From Hirudinaria manillensis (taxonomy: Eukaryota > Annelida > Clitellata > Hirudinida > Hirudinidae): 64,000 bases of DNA. The stretch is taken from NCBI GenBank assembly GCA_034509925.1, contig CM067529.1:422501-486500 (forward strand), in the 5' to 3' direction. The position numbers were made by a program, and so were the translations under genes. Numbering within the stretch: the stretch's first letter is position 1; each line of letters starts with the position of its first letter. Below are positions 45,641 through 58,011 of the stretch, in pieces. The notes under the pieces were generated by a model. The model ran no database searches. It was not told where the DNA came from and saw nothing but the letters and a program-made list of their open reading frames with translations.

Positions 45641-48600
45641 TGCAAAGAGATCCAAAAAAAAGACAAGTAAAACTAGTCAAGCCTCATTTGATGCAGATTG
45701 ATTTTGGCATGTTAGAGGATAGTTCTGATGACAGCGACTTCAAACTCAACAGCGATGCAGAGGATGATGACGATGACATCGACGACGACGATGATGATGA
45801 CGACAACAATGCCAACGGTATGAAGGCAATCCACGTCACGATTGAATCCCTGACAGTTACTTAAAGCTGCATTAAAAATACGTATATTTACTAATTATCA
45901 ATATTTCCAAACCCTTTAGAAGCCACAAAGAGTGACAATGGCAGTGATGATGATGATGCTGACGACGACGAGGAAGATGAAGAAGACGACGATGACGACG
46001 ACAGACGGAAGGACAAGAGCTGCAAGTCGAAAGAGAAACGAAAGAGTGACGACGACGAGTCCGGAAACAAGGAAAACGCCAAGAAGAGGAAGTTGAACGA
46101 GGAGGGAGATGTTGCAGACGACAACGAGAAGCAGTCCGACGATGACAAGTCGTCTGCTGCCAAGAGCGATGCTCGTCCAGAGGAGCAGGATGAAAGCGTG
46201 AGTGATGGCTTTGTTAAGCGTTCGACTTATTGCTTATTGTTAACAGTTCAGAACTTGATTTGAAATCCTTCTGTGGATGATTTTGCATTTTTTTTGATCA
46301 ACTGGCATCTGCCATTGTTTCTCAACACTGTCATCATCATCATCATATCGGCATCGAAACGATGAAATGGTTTATCAATCTCGATTATGATTCCAGGGTT
46401 CTGGAAAGAACAATCCCGTCAAGAGAATCGTCGTTCCAGTTTGCGGCGTCTGCCTCGGTGATTCAAAGTCAGTTCTTGCAAAATATTTTTGACGACCAAT
46501 TGTTGATTTTAAAAAAATGTTGGACTTTCATTCGTCCATCTTTGATTTTCAGTAACTCTTCCAATGAGATCGTGGAGTGTGACGGTTGTCACGAAACGGT
46601 CCACGAAGGTAAGGGGGAGGAGTTAACTTGATGAGTCATTAAGCTTTCGTTCTATGATGCCTGGAATCTATAAATTCCATAAATTTTCTGAAAGTTGTCC
46701 TATTAATAACAGTTTATGAACCATAGTTTGTAGCATATGAGCAATAATAATCACCTTTGACCTTTGCCCTTTCGCAGGTTGTTTTGGAGTTTCGGACTCC
46801 CATTCCACTTCGAGCAGTGATTCATCTTCAAGCATGGAGCCCTGGTTCTGTGATGCCTGCAAGGCTGGAGTTAAACCAGTTAGCATGATGATGATTATCT
46901 CTATATTTTAGATATATATATTACATTCATTTAACTATTATTATTATTAACTTTATATCAGTTTATCTTGTTGTTTGCCTGATTATAATAATATTGATGA
47001 AGTTGTTATGTGATACTCATTCTGTTTCACTGTTTCTCAGCACTGTGAACTTTGCCCAAACCTCGGAGGCATCTTCAAGGAAACAGACAGCGGAAGGTTG
47101 AGCAATTATCGTCTATTTTTAGGCCATCCTCATTAACATATTTCAATTAGAATTACAATTTATTATCATAATCTCTTTCATTTGCATTTCTTGCTCCACC
47201 CAGGTGGGTTCACCTCATATGTGCCCTTTACACCAAGGGTGTAGCATTTGGTGATGTTGAAAGATTGAGCAACATTACTTTATTCGAGATGCCCTACTCA
47301 AAGTGGGGTGCAAAGGTATGTTTGAATCTGATTGGCTGAACCTGTTCAATTGAAAAAAATAAATAACTCCTAATTAATATATTAATTAGTAATTAATATT
47401 TACTAATTAATTTATTAATCGCATTAAACGATGCTCAGGAATGTTCTCTTTGCGAAGATCCGAGGTTCAGTAGGACTGGCGTCTGCATTTCCTGTGATGC
47501 AGGGATGTGCAGGGTTCACTTCCATGTAACTTGGTAATAATAATTATATTAACTAAATCAGAGTTAAAAAGATTAAGTAATAATAATTATATTAACTAAA
47601 TCAGAGTTAGAAAGATTAAGTAATAATAATTAAATTAGCTAAATCAGAGTTAAAAACATTAAGTAATAATAATATTAACAAACAATCTCCATTTTCAGTG
47701 CACAGAGACAAGGCCTGCTCACAGAGGCATCTCCTGAAGAGGCAAATGTGAGAGCAGATGTTTTTAATATTTCGTTCGATACAAACTATTACGTTACATT
47801 TTTAAATTTTGTAAACAATTGTAAAATATCTTATCATATATTTCATTAACTTATATAGAAATCATAAATAGTCCTGAGTAATCTCATATGCAAAACTGAT
47901 TATGATAACTCCTCCCCATATATTTTTTTAACTCCTCCCTCCATTCAACCCCTAGGTCATTGCCGATCCTTACTTCGCCTACTGCAAGATCCACGCAGAC
48001 AAGATGTCCATGAGGCACAACCATCGCAATTGGTTGGCTCTGCAGTCCAATCTCAAGTCGGACGAGAAGGAAAGAGGGATCAGCGAGGCAGACAAGGTGA
48101 GTGCGAATTTTCATTTACACATTATGTCGTCTGCTTCTTTGGAGGGATTTGAAATCACTTTCCATGGGGGTGGGAGTTATTTGTTGATAAATATTACCGA
48201 ATATTATTATTATTATTGTTTTTATTTGATGACATCAATTGAATTAAGATTTAAATTGAAATAGCATTTATAAATTTATAATTTATTTTACATTTTTTTC
48301 TCCAAGAATCGACTTCAAAGAAAGCTTGGCAACCACCAGATGAAATATCAGGAAGCCAAGTGTAACAGACAGCCTTGTTGGGGTGAGACATATCTCATTG
48401 GCTGACATAAATTATTATTATTAGTAGCAATATTACCAGACAGGCTTAATAAAGTATAAATGAAATGCATTGATAATTCCATGAATATTCAATTAGATTT
48501 TTAAACATTTTCCATTAGTGCCAAAGGAAAAGATGCCAAGGATGTTGCTTAGCAACTCATATGCACTCAAACAGCTGCTGAGGAAGGCGGAGCTTCAGGG

Positions 48601-51237
48601 GGTAGAGGAGGTCCGGAATGCTTTTTGATTGACATCTTGATTTACATTATGCATTTGATTATGCTAATTTATTACCAATTAGGATGTCTCTGCTAAGGAT
48701 ATGAGAAAGAGAGGATACATACCTCCAGCATTCAGTGTGGACTTTGTCAGCTACTACCTTGGTAAGTGAATGGATGACATTGATGATGACGACGACGATG
48801 GTGATGATGATGAACTCTGATACCTGCAGAGAGGAACGAACTGATGGAGAACATGAAGACCAGGTACAAGGAGATGCAGCAGCAGTCCGTTGAAATGAGG
48901 AAGATTGAGAGGCAGGTGACCAGGAGAATTGAGGAGGTGATAAAACTTTGTTTTATTATTATTATTGATCTTGATGAATATTAATGTAATTGTGATATGA
49001 CAATAACAATTATTATTAATCAGACGAAGAAAGAGATCCAATCATTGTCGACATCCAGCATGCAGATCCAAAGGACTGGACTGACTCTTTGGGACTTCAT
49101 GATGAACTTAGCTGGAAGGGTAGCTGATGAATAATTAACTAAACTTTCAGATAAATAAATCACCTATTGGACCTGCATAAATTATTATAATGATTTTCCA
49201 GAGGATCAGGATACCAGAGTGCGTCAGTTTCAGAAACTTTGCCAGGTCCCCTTCGAAGAACGACGCAGACCACGGCTCAAGCACAAGGCAACTCTTAACG
49301 TCTGTAGACTCATTTGCATATTAATCAGTAATTTATAATCATTCTTCTCATTACAATTACTTCTTCTCTGGAGTATTAGCATTATAGTATTATTATATTA
49401 TATTGTTATTATATAGTATTATAACAAATAGAATTCATATTATAAGAGATAGTCTACTGCTGGATCATGAATAATTGATGCTCAACTCCATCATTCAGGT
49501 GCAGTACCTGCAAACAGACCCGAGACCAGCACCTATTGGCCAGCTGCGACAGGTGCGGGGGCAGCTATCACCTGGATTGCCTCGATCCGCCTCTGACCAG
49601 GATGCCAAAGAAGACCAAGTCTCAGGGATGGTGAGTCATTGCCATCAATTGATTTGTTATGGTTCTAAAAAAATATAACAATTAGAAAAATTACATGATT
49701 ATTATGTTAGTATAACATTAATTAATTAATTTTAAATATTGTAATGTGAGATGGGCCATGCTAACTGATACAGTCATTGTCTGCTTGTCATTGATGCTCA
49801 ACTCCATCATTATTTATCATCATCATTAAAATTCATAACATAATAATATCATTACCGGCCGTCTTTATCCTCGAATTCATTATCGCCTCTGACAGGCAGT
49901 GCTCGTACTGCTCCAAGGACCGGATCGAGGCGGAGGTGGAAAGACCCGTGGAGGGAGTTGACAAGCCAAGGAGGTTGAGGGAGAAGAGACTCATCAGGGA
50001 GCCGCTCAAGTACACGACGCAATTCGCACACGAGAACAAGATCAGATCTGTTGGTGTTTTATGGTTTATAATATAATATGTTAATAATATAATATGTTCT
50101 ATTAGTTGTTCATAGGGTTATAGTTGTATTAAAAAGTCACGTTAATTATTATTATTATTATTATCATAACCAGGGTTGTCTTGTAGTAAATTTATCCTTG
50201 ACAACTGCCTCATTGTTTGCATTTAACATTCAATGAGGTTGATATGAAAGTGAACCACGTTATGATTATGTTCGCAGCAAAAAGACAAGAAGACCAAGAA
50301 AAAGAATTCGAGCGAAGCTGGCGCCAGGAGGTTGGGGTCGACTCAAAATGAGGTACGTCATAGGATCGATGTGTCGTGGATAAAAAAAGATGGCGGAGTG
50401 ATTGGTGATGAAACTGCTTGGCAGAGGAGCAGGTGGCGTTGACGTTGTATGGTTCTGTCAAAATATCATGGCATGAATTTGACGGGACAGATGCTTTTTG
50501 TGAAAATGCCAATACCATGAGTATATAATGTCAATGAATGACTATTATAAAAATAGTTATTATTTCTGATCTTCCAGAAATCCAAACCCGCTCAAACAAA
50601 CTTCGAGACGATGACAGACTCTCCGCTTTCGATATCCTCTGGAGACGAAGAGGAGGAAGAAGATGACGACGACGAAAAGAACAACGACGACAAACCGTCC
50701 AGTGACGACGGCTCCAGTCAGGATTCCAGCAAACCCCAATCCATAGAAATCGTGCAAGTCAGAGAGGAGTCCCCGAAGGGACAGCCCCAGTCTGAGCAGA
50801 TCCACCCGGTCAAAGTCCTGCTGAACGAGGCGAGCTCTCCCGTCGACCCCTTGGCCAATGGCAAGCAGGGAGGGAATGTCATCGCAATATTCAAGGCCAG
50901 CCCCCGATCGGCTGCCGACCAATCTCCGACGAGTCCCGTCAGGAGGGTGGTCCTCGCAAAGGTCAACTGCCTCGACCCCTCCGGCCCGTCCCTGGGCATC
51001 GCGAGCCTCTCTCCGCAGTCTGCCGGTCCCTCCGGTACGGTCGGGATTTCGGGGATTCCCACGGAGAAGAAACTTCCGATCATCATCAGGAGGAAGCAGC
51101 CGCTGGTTCGCGAACCACCAAAGACCATCAGGCAACTGATCCATCCCAAGGCCATCATCCTCAAGCCACAAGAGTTCATTGAAATTTCAGACGACGAAGA
51201 CGACAAGGAAGAAGGCGGAGGAGGAAACGGCCAATAG
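45641..51237 (+). CDS. PHF14: PHF14, PHD-finger chromatin reader (first exon not placed)
   Basis: Twenty exons join in phase to 900 residues: 45641-45817, 45920-46197, 46397-46467, 46553-46608, 46778-46878, 47041-47096, 47204-47315, 47439-47533, 47699-47747, 47956-48096, 48307-48382, 48519-48610, 48683-48761, 48830-48936, 49024-49119, 49202-49299, 49499-49630, 49896-50049, 50278-50352, 50578-51237. The start resembles vertebrate PHF14 (RDPKKRQVK, LEDSSDDSDFK), but its initiator Met must lie in an upstream exon. After an acidic region come PHD1 (CGVCLGD, VECDGCHETVHEGC, WFCDAC), the zinc-knuckle/extended PHD (CELCPN, GGIFKETDSGRWVHLICALY, CSLCEDPRFSRTGVCISC) and PHD3 (CSTCK, CDRCGGSYHLDCLDPPLTR). 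PHF14 binds unmodified histone H3 tails. The fourth PHD finger of vertebrates is not visible; an acidic Ser/Pro-rich tail replaces it and contains SUMO-interaction-like LSISSGDEEE and FIEISDDEDD. Confidence 0.95.
47534..47682 (+). repeat. 43-bp tandem repeat starting exactly at a PHF14 splice donor
   Basis: Copies begin at 47534, 47577, 47620 and (partial) 47663, each opening GTAATAATAAT. The first base of copy 1 is the first base of the intron after exon 47439-47533, so the donor sequence is present four times. Copies differ by one to four substitutions. Confidence 0.9.
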
Positions 51238-51710
51238 ATTGTTATTTCCTTTATTTGTATTGTTTTCGTTTGAAGTTCTAGTTTATTATAATGATGATGA
51301 TGACGACGATGATGTGTTATATTCATTGGTTAGTTTTTGTATGGACTCTTAGTTGATGATGATGGTAGTGGTGAAGTTAACTCCAGTTATGTTATGTTCT
51401 TTGGCACACCCCGAATGCCCGAGATGCAAAACGTAATTTAAATGCTTGGAGATTTTTTTTGGTGTAATGAAATGAAAGCAAGTCATCAAAAAAAGTGCAT
51501 TTTGGTTGTAATATTTTCTTTTTTACATTAAAATGAGATTAAATTCAAGATTAAATTATTTTGTGTTCGAGTTTGTCTCTCGTTGGACATTGATTTCCTA
51601 AGAAGTTGATTTCCTAGTTTAATACAGTTTTGTATAAATATCAATTATAAACAGATGATAAATTCCTAAAAGGGATTGGATGTGCACGTTGTCACAACAT
51701 TTTCCAGATA
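51238..51710. other. Convergent 3' region between PHF14 and the alpha/beta hydrolase gene
   Basis: Probable 3' UTRs of both genes. GAT runs at 51285-51312. ATTAAA-type signals near 51527 and 51538 could end PHF14. No further gene seen. Confidence 0.5.
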
Positions 51711-54006
51711 TCATTTCTGCTTATCAATTCCTGGTCCTCTACAAAGGGCGGAATTATTATCAAGAAGTCTGAGAATTTCTTGGACCATGATTTCGCTGGA
51801 CTTCTTGTCTTGGAACGGATAGTGACTCCCTCCAGGCAGCCTGACGCCCCTTACCAACCCGGATTCTCCCCCTGGATTTCCCCCTTGAACTGTTGTAAAA
51901 ATTGGAAGTCTTAATAAGAAATAAAACCACTCTTCCAAGTTAGAGTTAGTTAGGGTTAGGGTTAGTTAGGCAGATAAATATGAAATTGAAGTCTGCAGTC
52001 TACTGCGTGAACACCATTTAAGTTCAGACAAAGATGTTTATGCGTGGTGCAAATCATAGCAAAATAGTTTTTCAAGAGGCTTGTTTTGCTTTTGCTCACG
52101 TCAGAAGCAATGAAAAAAAAACTCGCCCTCGAAGTCTTCGTCGTACTGGACAATGTCCGACTCCGTCAGTCCCATGAGTCCCAGGAACTCCTTCTCCTGC
52201 TCCCTGTCGACGACGGGGTCGTCACGGCAACCGACGTAGAGGGTCGGAACATTGAGAGAGGGGATGGTGACGGCGAGATTTCGGGCCTGGAATGTCAACG
52301 TCGTCGTCGTGGTTACGAACATGTGCAACCTTCGATCGAGGTCTGGTAATAATAGACGATCTTCTGATCATTAAAAAGATTGATCGTTAAAAATGGCATG
52401 TCACGGTTGCACGAGGAGGTGACAAATAGCTTAAAAAATTAATTATATCCTTGCTTTGTCAAAGAATTTATATCATATTGATAAAACCAATGACTTTAGT
52501 ACATACATATTCTGTGCCAGATATTCTGCCAGATATATGTATATACATACACATATCCCTATCTAGAATATAAACACTTATATAATATACATATATCATT
52601 TCTTAAATAATATATGGAAACTAATAGTTCATGGAATTGGTCAAGCAATCCATTCGAACCACTTGGTAGTTCAATCCATGGGCAACTTTGGTGAGGTGAT
52701 GGGCCTCCTCGTTCGTGAACTGCGAACCCATGAGTTCCTTCCCCATGAGTCTTCGTACCCTCAAAATCCAGGCCCTCGTTAAAGGGTAGAAGAGCAGGCG
52801 GTGATAGCGGACCATCATCCTAAAGCTCAGCCATCCAGGTTGGATCCATCTAGTTTTGTGAATTAGCAATGATGAGTCGGTCAACGGGGTAATTGCAAGA
52901 GATTCGCGGAGGACCTAACGACGCACGAAACGAGTTAAAGGCAATGCAGCGATAAAATAATGTTGACATGCAAAACTTTCTTCTGGGATTCAGGTGACAT
53001 GACATGATATCGGTTATCATCACCATCGAAGCCATCATTATCATCAACAACACTGCACCTCGGAGCATTGTTTCCTGGCAAAGGGCAAATCAAAGCCAGC
53101 TTCGTGACTTTGTGAAAGTTCATTCTCACGGCCATGGTAACAAAGGATGCCAGACTGTGTCCAATAATCAGGTCAATCCTACCATTAAATAATGAGTTTG
53201 TGTTAAGGTCTGGCCACTTATGGATCATTGCTTCCCTTATTTGGGTAGTTTGCAATTGAAAAGCAATTGAAATTGAAAAAAAAGCGGTTGAACTGTCAAG
53301 TTCTGTATCAAATATAGTAGACATTCAATAAAATCTTCTAGGATGTTTTTTTTATAAAAACACGAAACCCCACCAACTTTCTGAGACCTCTTCCGCAAAT
53401 AAAATCAACTAGAAACTGCGCTCTTTCACTCAGGAACTGGTTATCATACATCATAACATTGTCTGTGTGTGTATGTTTGGAGCCTGATGGAAATCATTCC
53501 ACATATTATAAACATTTCCTCTTTTTTTATAAATCAGACATCAAACTCACCTACAGAAAAGGGCATGACAACTCTACAGTTATTTTGTGTCAACGGCTCA
53601 AAAAAGTTTCTCTGAAGCTCTTTAAGCATGTTGAGATTGTCAGAAAAGTGCTCGTTACCCAAAAACAAAATAGTCCTGACTATTTTTAGAGTCTCTTTTG
53701 GTATTTTGGAGGATTCGTGCATAGTGTCTATATATCCTACATCGCAGATATCTTCTAATTCACCTAATTCACTGGCCAATAGCTGACAGTGCATAGGCTG
53801 TTTTCGTATAGGCCATATCAGGTCAGTTGATGAACTGTAATTTCTGTGAGCAGATCTACTTCGGGAAAAGTTATATATTAGTTTAATGTTTAACTTTAAT
53901 ATTCATGTTTAATCTAATCAAATATTTTTAGTTCAGTTACTTACTTTACAATGCACGGCGTAAGGTTACGACCGATTTTAAAGACAACTGATTGTAGAGT
54001 ATTCAT
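51711..54006 (-). CDS. Alpha/beta-hydrolase fold protein, possibly mitochondrial
   Basis: Seven exons join in phase to 351 residues: 53945-54006 (ATG at 54006), 53555-53843, 53378-53436, 53059-53178, 52663-52849, 52127-52286, 51711-51889. The nucleophile elbow is IDLIIGHSLASF (GHSLA, catalytic Ser), reached from SERAQFLVDFI..GLRK, the usual helix before it. VPTLYVGCRDDPVVD carries the likely acid (Asp), and LPGGSHYPFQDKKS the catalytic His. The N terminus (MNTLQSVVFKIGRNLTPCIV) is basic and amphipathic without acidic residues, as in mitochondrial presequences. Substrate cannot be told. The intron after 52127 appears to start GC (GAGG|GCGAGT); only this donor keeps phase with the last exon. 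Further donors and acceptors are GT-AG. Family sure, subfamily unknown. Confidence 0.8.
51940..51970 (+). repeat. Short TTAGGG/TTAG run in hydrolase last intron
   Basis: GTTAGGGTTAGGGTTAGTTAGG within the intron between the last two hydrolase exons. Confidence 0.75.
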
Positions 54007-54780
54007 CTATTTTATAACTTTCAAACACAAACTAAAAGCATGCAAGTGTGCGCTTCATCTAAAAGTTAACATTGATAACGAGAGGTAACCTTTGCTATTC
54101 CTTGTCTTTTATATAAACATTATTTTTATTTAGTTAAAACCTCAAACAAAATCTCGAATATTTCTATAATTCATTTTAGAGGTAGTAATTTTTTATATAA
54201 GACTCTAGCATATTAGGATCTCTAATGTAGATTAAAACTATTGTTTATATGGGACAAGAAATGTTCGCTACCGGTGATTGACCAATACCAAAGTAAAGTT
54301 ATGTGTTTAAGCTCAGACTTACAAATTAACGTATCACTTCTAGTACCAAGTTGGATGCGAGTCCTGGTAACACGCCTTGTCTAGACTGCCGGGGCAGTAC
54401 CCAATTCGCTAACGTGATTAACCCACCCCTGACAAAACCCAACGCCACCTCATATCCGCCCATTCGCACCCAGTGGCCAGAGCAAAAACGCTGCTCACCG
54501 AGCAGCATCAATCCCGCAACATTTAGAACAATGGTCCACAATGCCAGTAGGTAGCAACGGATTTCTAAAGATAATCTAAACTAGTCATAACAAGGCCAAG
54601 GAACCACTTTATGGAATTTCTCATAAAAGTTCTCAGAATACAAGTTCCTTTATTTCCAAAGTAAAAATGATAATATTTAATTATTGTAGAGTAAAAAACG
54701 GGGTGCAACAGGAGCAAGAGTCCGTCTCCAGTCGTGCACCGTACCCCACTTGAGCGACCCTTGCACTCTAGTGACTCCGC
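54007..54780. other. Intergenic region with a GC-rich, dual-strand-open block (54326-54560)
   Basis: Most is AT-rich, but 54326-54560 is abruptly GC-rich and open on both strands (66-71 codons). One frame reads LGEQRFCSGHWVRMGGYE, LITLANWVLPRQSRQGVLPG. No splice borders and no family I recognise; it may be a repeat fragment or a decayed coding element. Confidence 0.45.
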
Positions 54781-55770
54781 TCAGTTGACCTCAGTCTTGG
54801 AAGCTTCATCAAAGTTCTCAACAAGATCTGAAACATAGACAAACACGTGAGCATACGACAGACCGAGCACCATGTAAGTGTTCCAGTCACTGAATAGCCA
54901 CTGTTCAATCAAGGTGGTGTTGACTTCTTACCAGGTACTTCGTCGTCCTCTTCGAGTTTCCTTCCGTTGGCAGCAGCTTCCGGATCCTGGGAAGCCATTT
55001 TCTTGAGGACTGCTGTCAAACTGTCAGGTCTCAGCTGGCTCAAGATGGATGGTAGGAGTTCAGTGACAGCTGCAAGTTAGTCACGAATACATCACAGCTC
55101 CAACATAAATGTGTCATTGGCATGTAGCATTAGACTTCTACTAGACTTACATTTGATCTCAGAGTGACCAGTGATGGCAAAGGTGTTTGACTGAAGGGAT
55201 GCCTGAACCTTTGGGTTGTTGAAGTGGATGACATCACCATCATCCTTGATCATGTTGACCTTTCATTTGAATAAAAAATGAAAATGTATTTACAAAATAA
55301 AGACACTTTGATTCAGTACCAAACTAATTTTAGTTCAAATCATGCAGCAGCAACAACTTTCAAATATGGCAAAGAAATGCCAAACTACCTCTTCAATTCC
55401 AGGGATAGTGTTGACTCCAATCTTTTTCAAGACCAATTGGATCTTCTTGTCATCTGTTAAGTTGGATTTGTGGACTACCTTCTTCTTCCTCCTGGCAGAT
55501 CCCTAAACAAGGGCAAAATTCACTCATTATTGTGTCACGTTTTCCAACATGGCGAAAATTAGGAGCAACTAATATCTAGCCGAGCTTGTTAATTTGTTGA
55601 GTCGATGCTTTGAGATTTTTTTATCATGGACGATACTAATTCAATCGCGTGGTTGAGAGGCATTTCAAAATTACGAAAGAATGATTCAACAACATTAAAA
55701 GTAACATAATACTTACTTTGCCACCGATGCGGACCTGCTCCTGCAGCTGCTTTAACTTTTCAGCGTTCAT
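54781..55770 (-). CDS. BTF3: Transcription factor BTF3 / nascent polypeptide-associated complex beta
   Basis: Five exons (55717-55770, 55389-55502, 55151-55259, 54932-55069, 54781-54827) give 153 residues, close to the usual 150-165. [20 protein letters not shown] then [10 protein letters not shown] is the conserved ribosome-binding start (RRKKK in the human protein). The NAC domain follows at about 35-95 ([44 protein letters not shown]), then [14 protein letters not shown] and the acidic end [14 protein letters not shown]. Beta-NAC pairs with alpha-NAC at the ribosomal exit tunnel and screens nascent chains from SRP. Divergent from SBDS, whose ATG is 0.8 kb away. Confidence 0.97.
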
Positions 55771-56564
55771 TTCTAAAATTTCAATCACAAATTTAACAAA
55801 GAGTGCAAGTGAGCGGTATCCATGTGCGACTTATCAAATATTACTGGATCTCTTTTGTGCTAACTGCCTCAAATATATAGCGCTTAAAATGAATTTAGAC
55901 CCCAATTAACCTGATTTCAAAACTGCTCAACGAAAAAGGTCTGTTCTGCGGATTATTCCTTCAAGAATCACGCGGTCAACAACAAGATGGCCCCGAGAAA
56001 GAAAAAACTTAATAAGCTACTTAGAGATATGACTTTTCCTTTAAATTTTATAATTTTAATTTTATAATAAAATTATTTTATTGTGAAATAAACTGTGTTA
56101 TATAATTTTAATAAAATTAAAATCTCTTATGTCGTATAAGTTGGCATTATATTTTATAAACGCGGCAGAAATTTAAAAATAACCAAAAAATGTTTAAAGT
56201 ATCTGTGCATTTATTATATAATTATATTTGTAATGTTTTGTCCAGGCAATGAATGGACAGTCTAATGGACTTCTAAATTGTTATTATTTATTTTTTACTT
56301 ATTATGATTATTAATAATTTAAAATTTACCAATCCGTCTTTTTAAATCTAATATCTGCAAATTTTAGTTAAAAATTTAGCAAGTGTTAATGTTTTTTTAA
56401 AATGTATTACATGATTCTATTCGTTTTGTCAATTTTATTACAAATTTCCTAACAGCTAAATATTTTTTATATCATACTTTCGTCGCCTCTTGCGCAATAG
56501 GGGGAAAAGATTGTTTGTGGTTACTGACGAACATCAGGTTTTCTATTCCGCTGGTTTTGCAAAT
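55771..56564. other. Divergent promoter region of BTF3 and SBDS
   Basis: AT-rich, no exon. Both start codons face away from it, so any shared regulatory elements of these two translation-related genes would lie here. No TATA box stands out against the AT background. Confidence 0.5.
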
Positions 56565-58011
56565 ATGGCAGGCATATTTACTCCCACAAATCAGAAAAGA
56601 CTGACGAATGTTGCTGTTGTCAGACTGAAGAAGGTTGGCAAGCGCTTTGAAATAGCTTGCTATCCGAATAAAGTGACTTCATGGAGAGATAAAGTGTTAG
56701 CATTTTCTTGTTTTCTAGCTGGTAAACTTTTCGGAATAATTAATATGCCATTTGCTTTTGATTCTGTTCTGTGATTAGAAAATTACAGTTGGATATTTGA
56801 CAACTTCTAATTAAAATGAAATTACTGTTTAGTGAAGTAGACATAAACGAGGTGCTGCAGACCAAGATGGTTTTCTTGAATGTCTCTAAAGGACAAGTTG
56901 CAAATACATGTGATTTGAGATATGCTTTTGGTACTGAAGACATCCAACAAGTGTGTCTGGAGGTTGGAATTTAAAACTTGTTTGTGCAATGTCATATGAC
57001 ATATCTCTTACTTAACATTGAAAAGTTATGTTAATTATGGGGAACCTTGAATGTATTTCCCAAAGTAGAGCTCATTAGTCAATTACATATTATTATTATG
57101 CAAAGTCATTTGATAAAATATATCATAAACATTTTATTAATATTCTCTTTTCCCATGAAGATCTTGTCTAAAGGAGAATTGCAAGTCTCAGAAAAAGAGC
57201 GAAAAGCAAACTTGGAATCCACTTTCAGGGAAGTTGCAACTATTGTTGCAAACAAGTGCTTGAATCCGGACACTGAGCGACCTTACCCTGTCACCATGAT
57301 TGAAAAGGCTCTGAAAGATGTCCACTTTGCCATTAAACCAAACAAGAATGCCAAGCAATTGGTTTGTGGGATTCAAACTTCGATTATGTTTTGCTTCTTT
57401 GAAAATAGTGTCCTGTGGACTTTTCTCATAAGTTGGGATATAGGAATTTTCTAAAATTTGTTATTCAACATTTGTCATTTGTCAAGGCACTTGAGGCAAT
57501 AAAGTTGCTGACAGCTTCAGATGTCATAAAGATCAGAAGGGCAGAGATGAGAGTAAAAGTAACAGCACCAGGTGAGTTATTGAAGCATCAAAGTTTTATT
57601 CGGTACATTTAAGGTGTCACAATAAGATGATGGTTATGAAGGTTATTTATGGAAAATGTTTTCATTTATTCAGCAAAAGAGGGAAAAATCATCAAGAAGA
57701 AGATCATGAAAATATCATCAGTCATTGAACAAGATACAAGTGCAGACAATCTGGAGTTGGTGAGTCCTGCTACAGTTTTTTTTTTCATTGACTGTGTTAA
57801 GCAACTACAACTTTGTTTTTCCAGTTTTTTTCATAACTTTTAAAATTTGGATGATGTGTTACATGGTTCATTGCAGGTGTTTCTGATAAACCCTGGAGTT
57901 TACAGGGAAGTGAGTGAAATTGTTGAAAATGACTCCAAAGGCAAGGGTCACCTGGAAATTGTCAGTTTGAAACACTTCAAAGATGATGACGAGGAGGAAG
58001 ACTTTGAATAA
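56565..58011 (+). CDS. SBDS: Ribosome maturation protein SBDS
   Basis: Six exons (56565-56695, 56833-56962, 57161-57361, 57487-57571, 57674-57759, 57877-58011) give 255 residues against about 250 in vertebrates. [20 protein letters not shown] and [19 protein letters not shown] begin the FYSH domain. Then come [80 protein letters not shown] and the acidic end [15 protein letters not shown] works with the GTPase EFL1 to remove eIF6 from pre-60S subunits. The first donor must be AAAGT|GTTAGC rather than the nearby AAA|GTGTTA, because only the former keeps frame and restores VE before VDINEV. The second donor (GAG|GTTGGA) is also weak. Confidence 0.97.
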
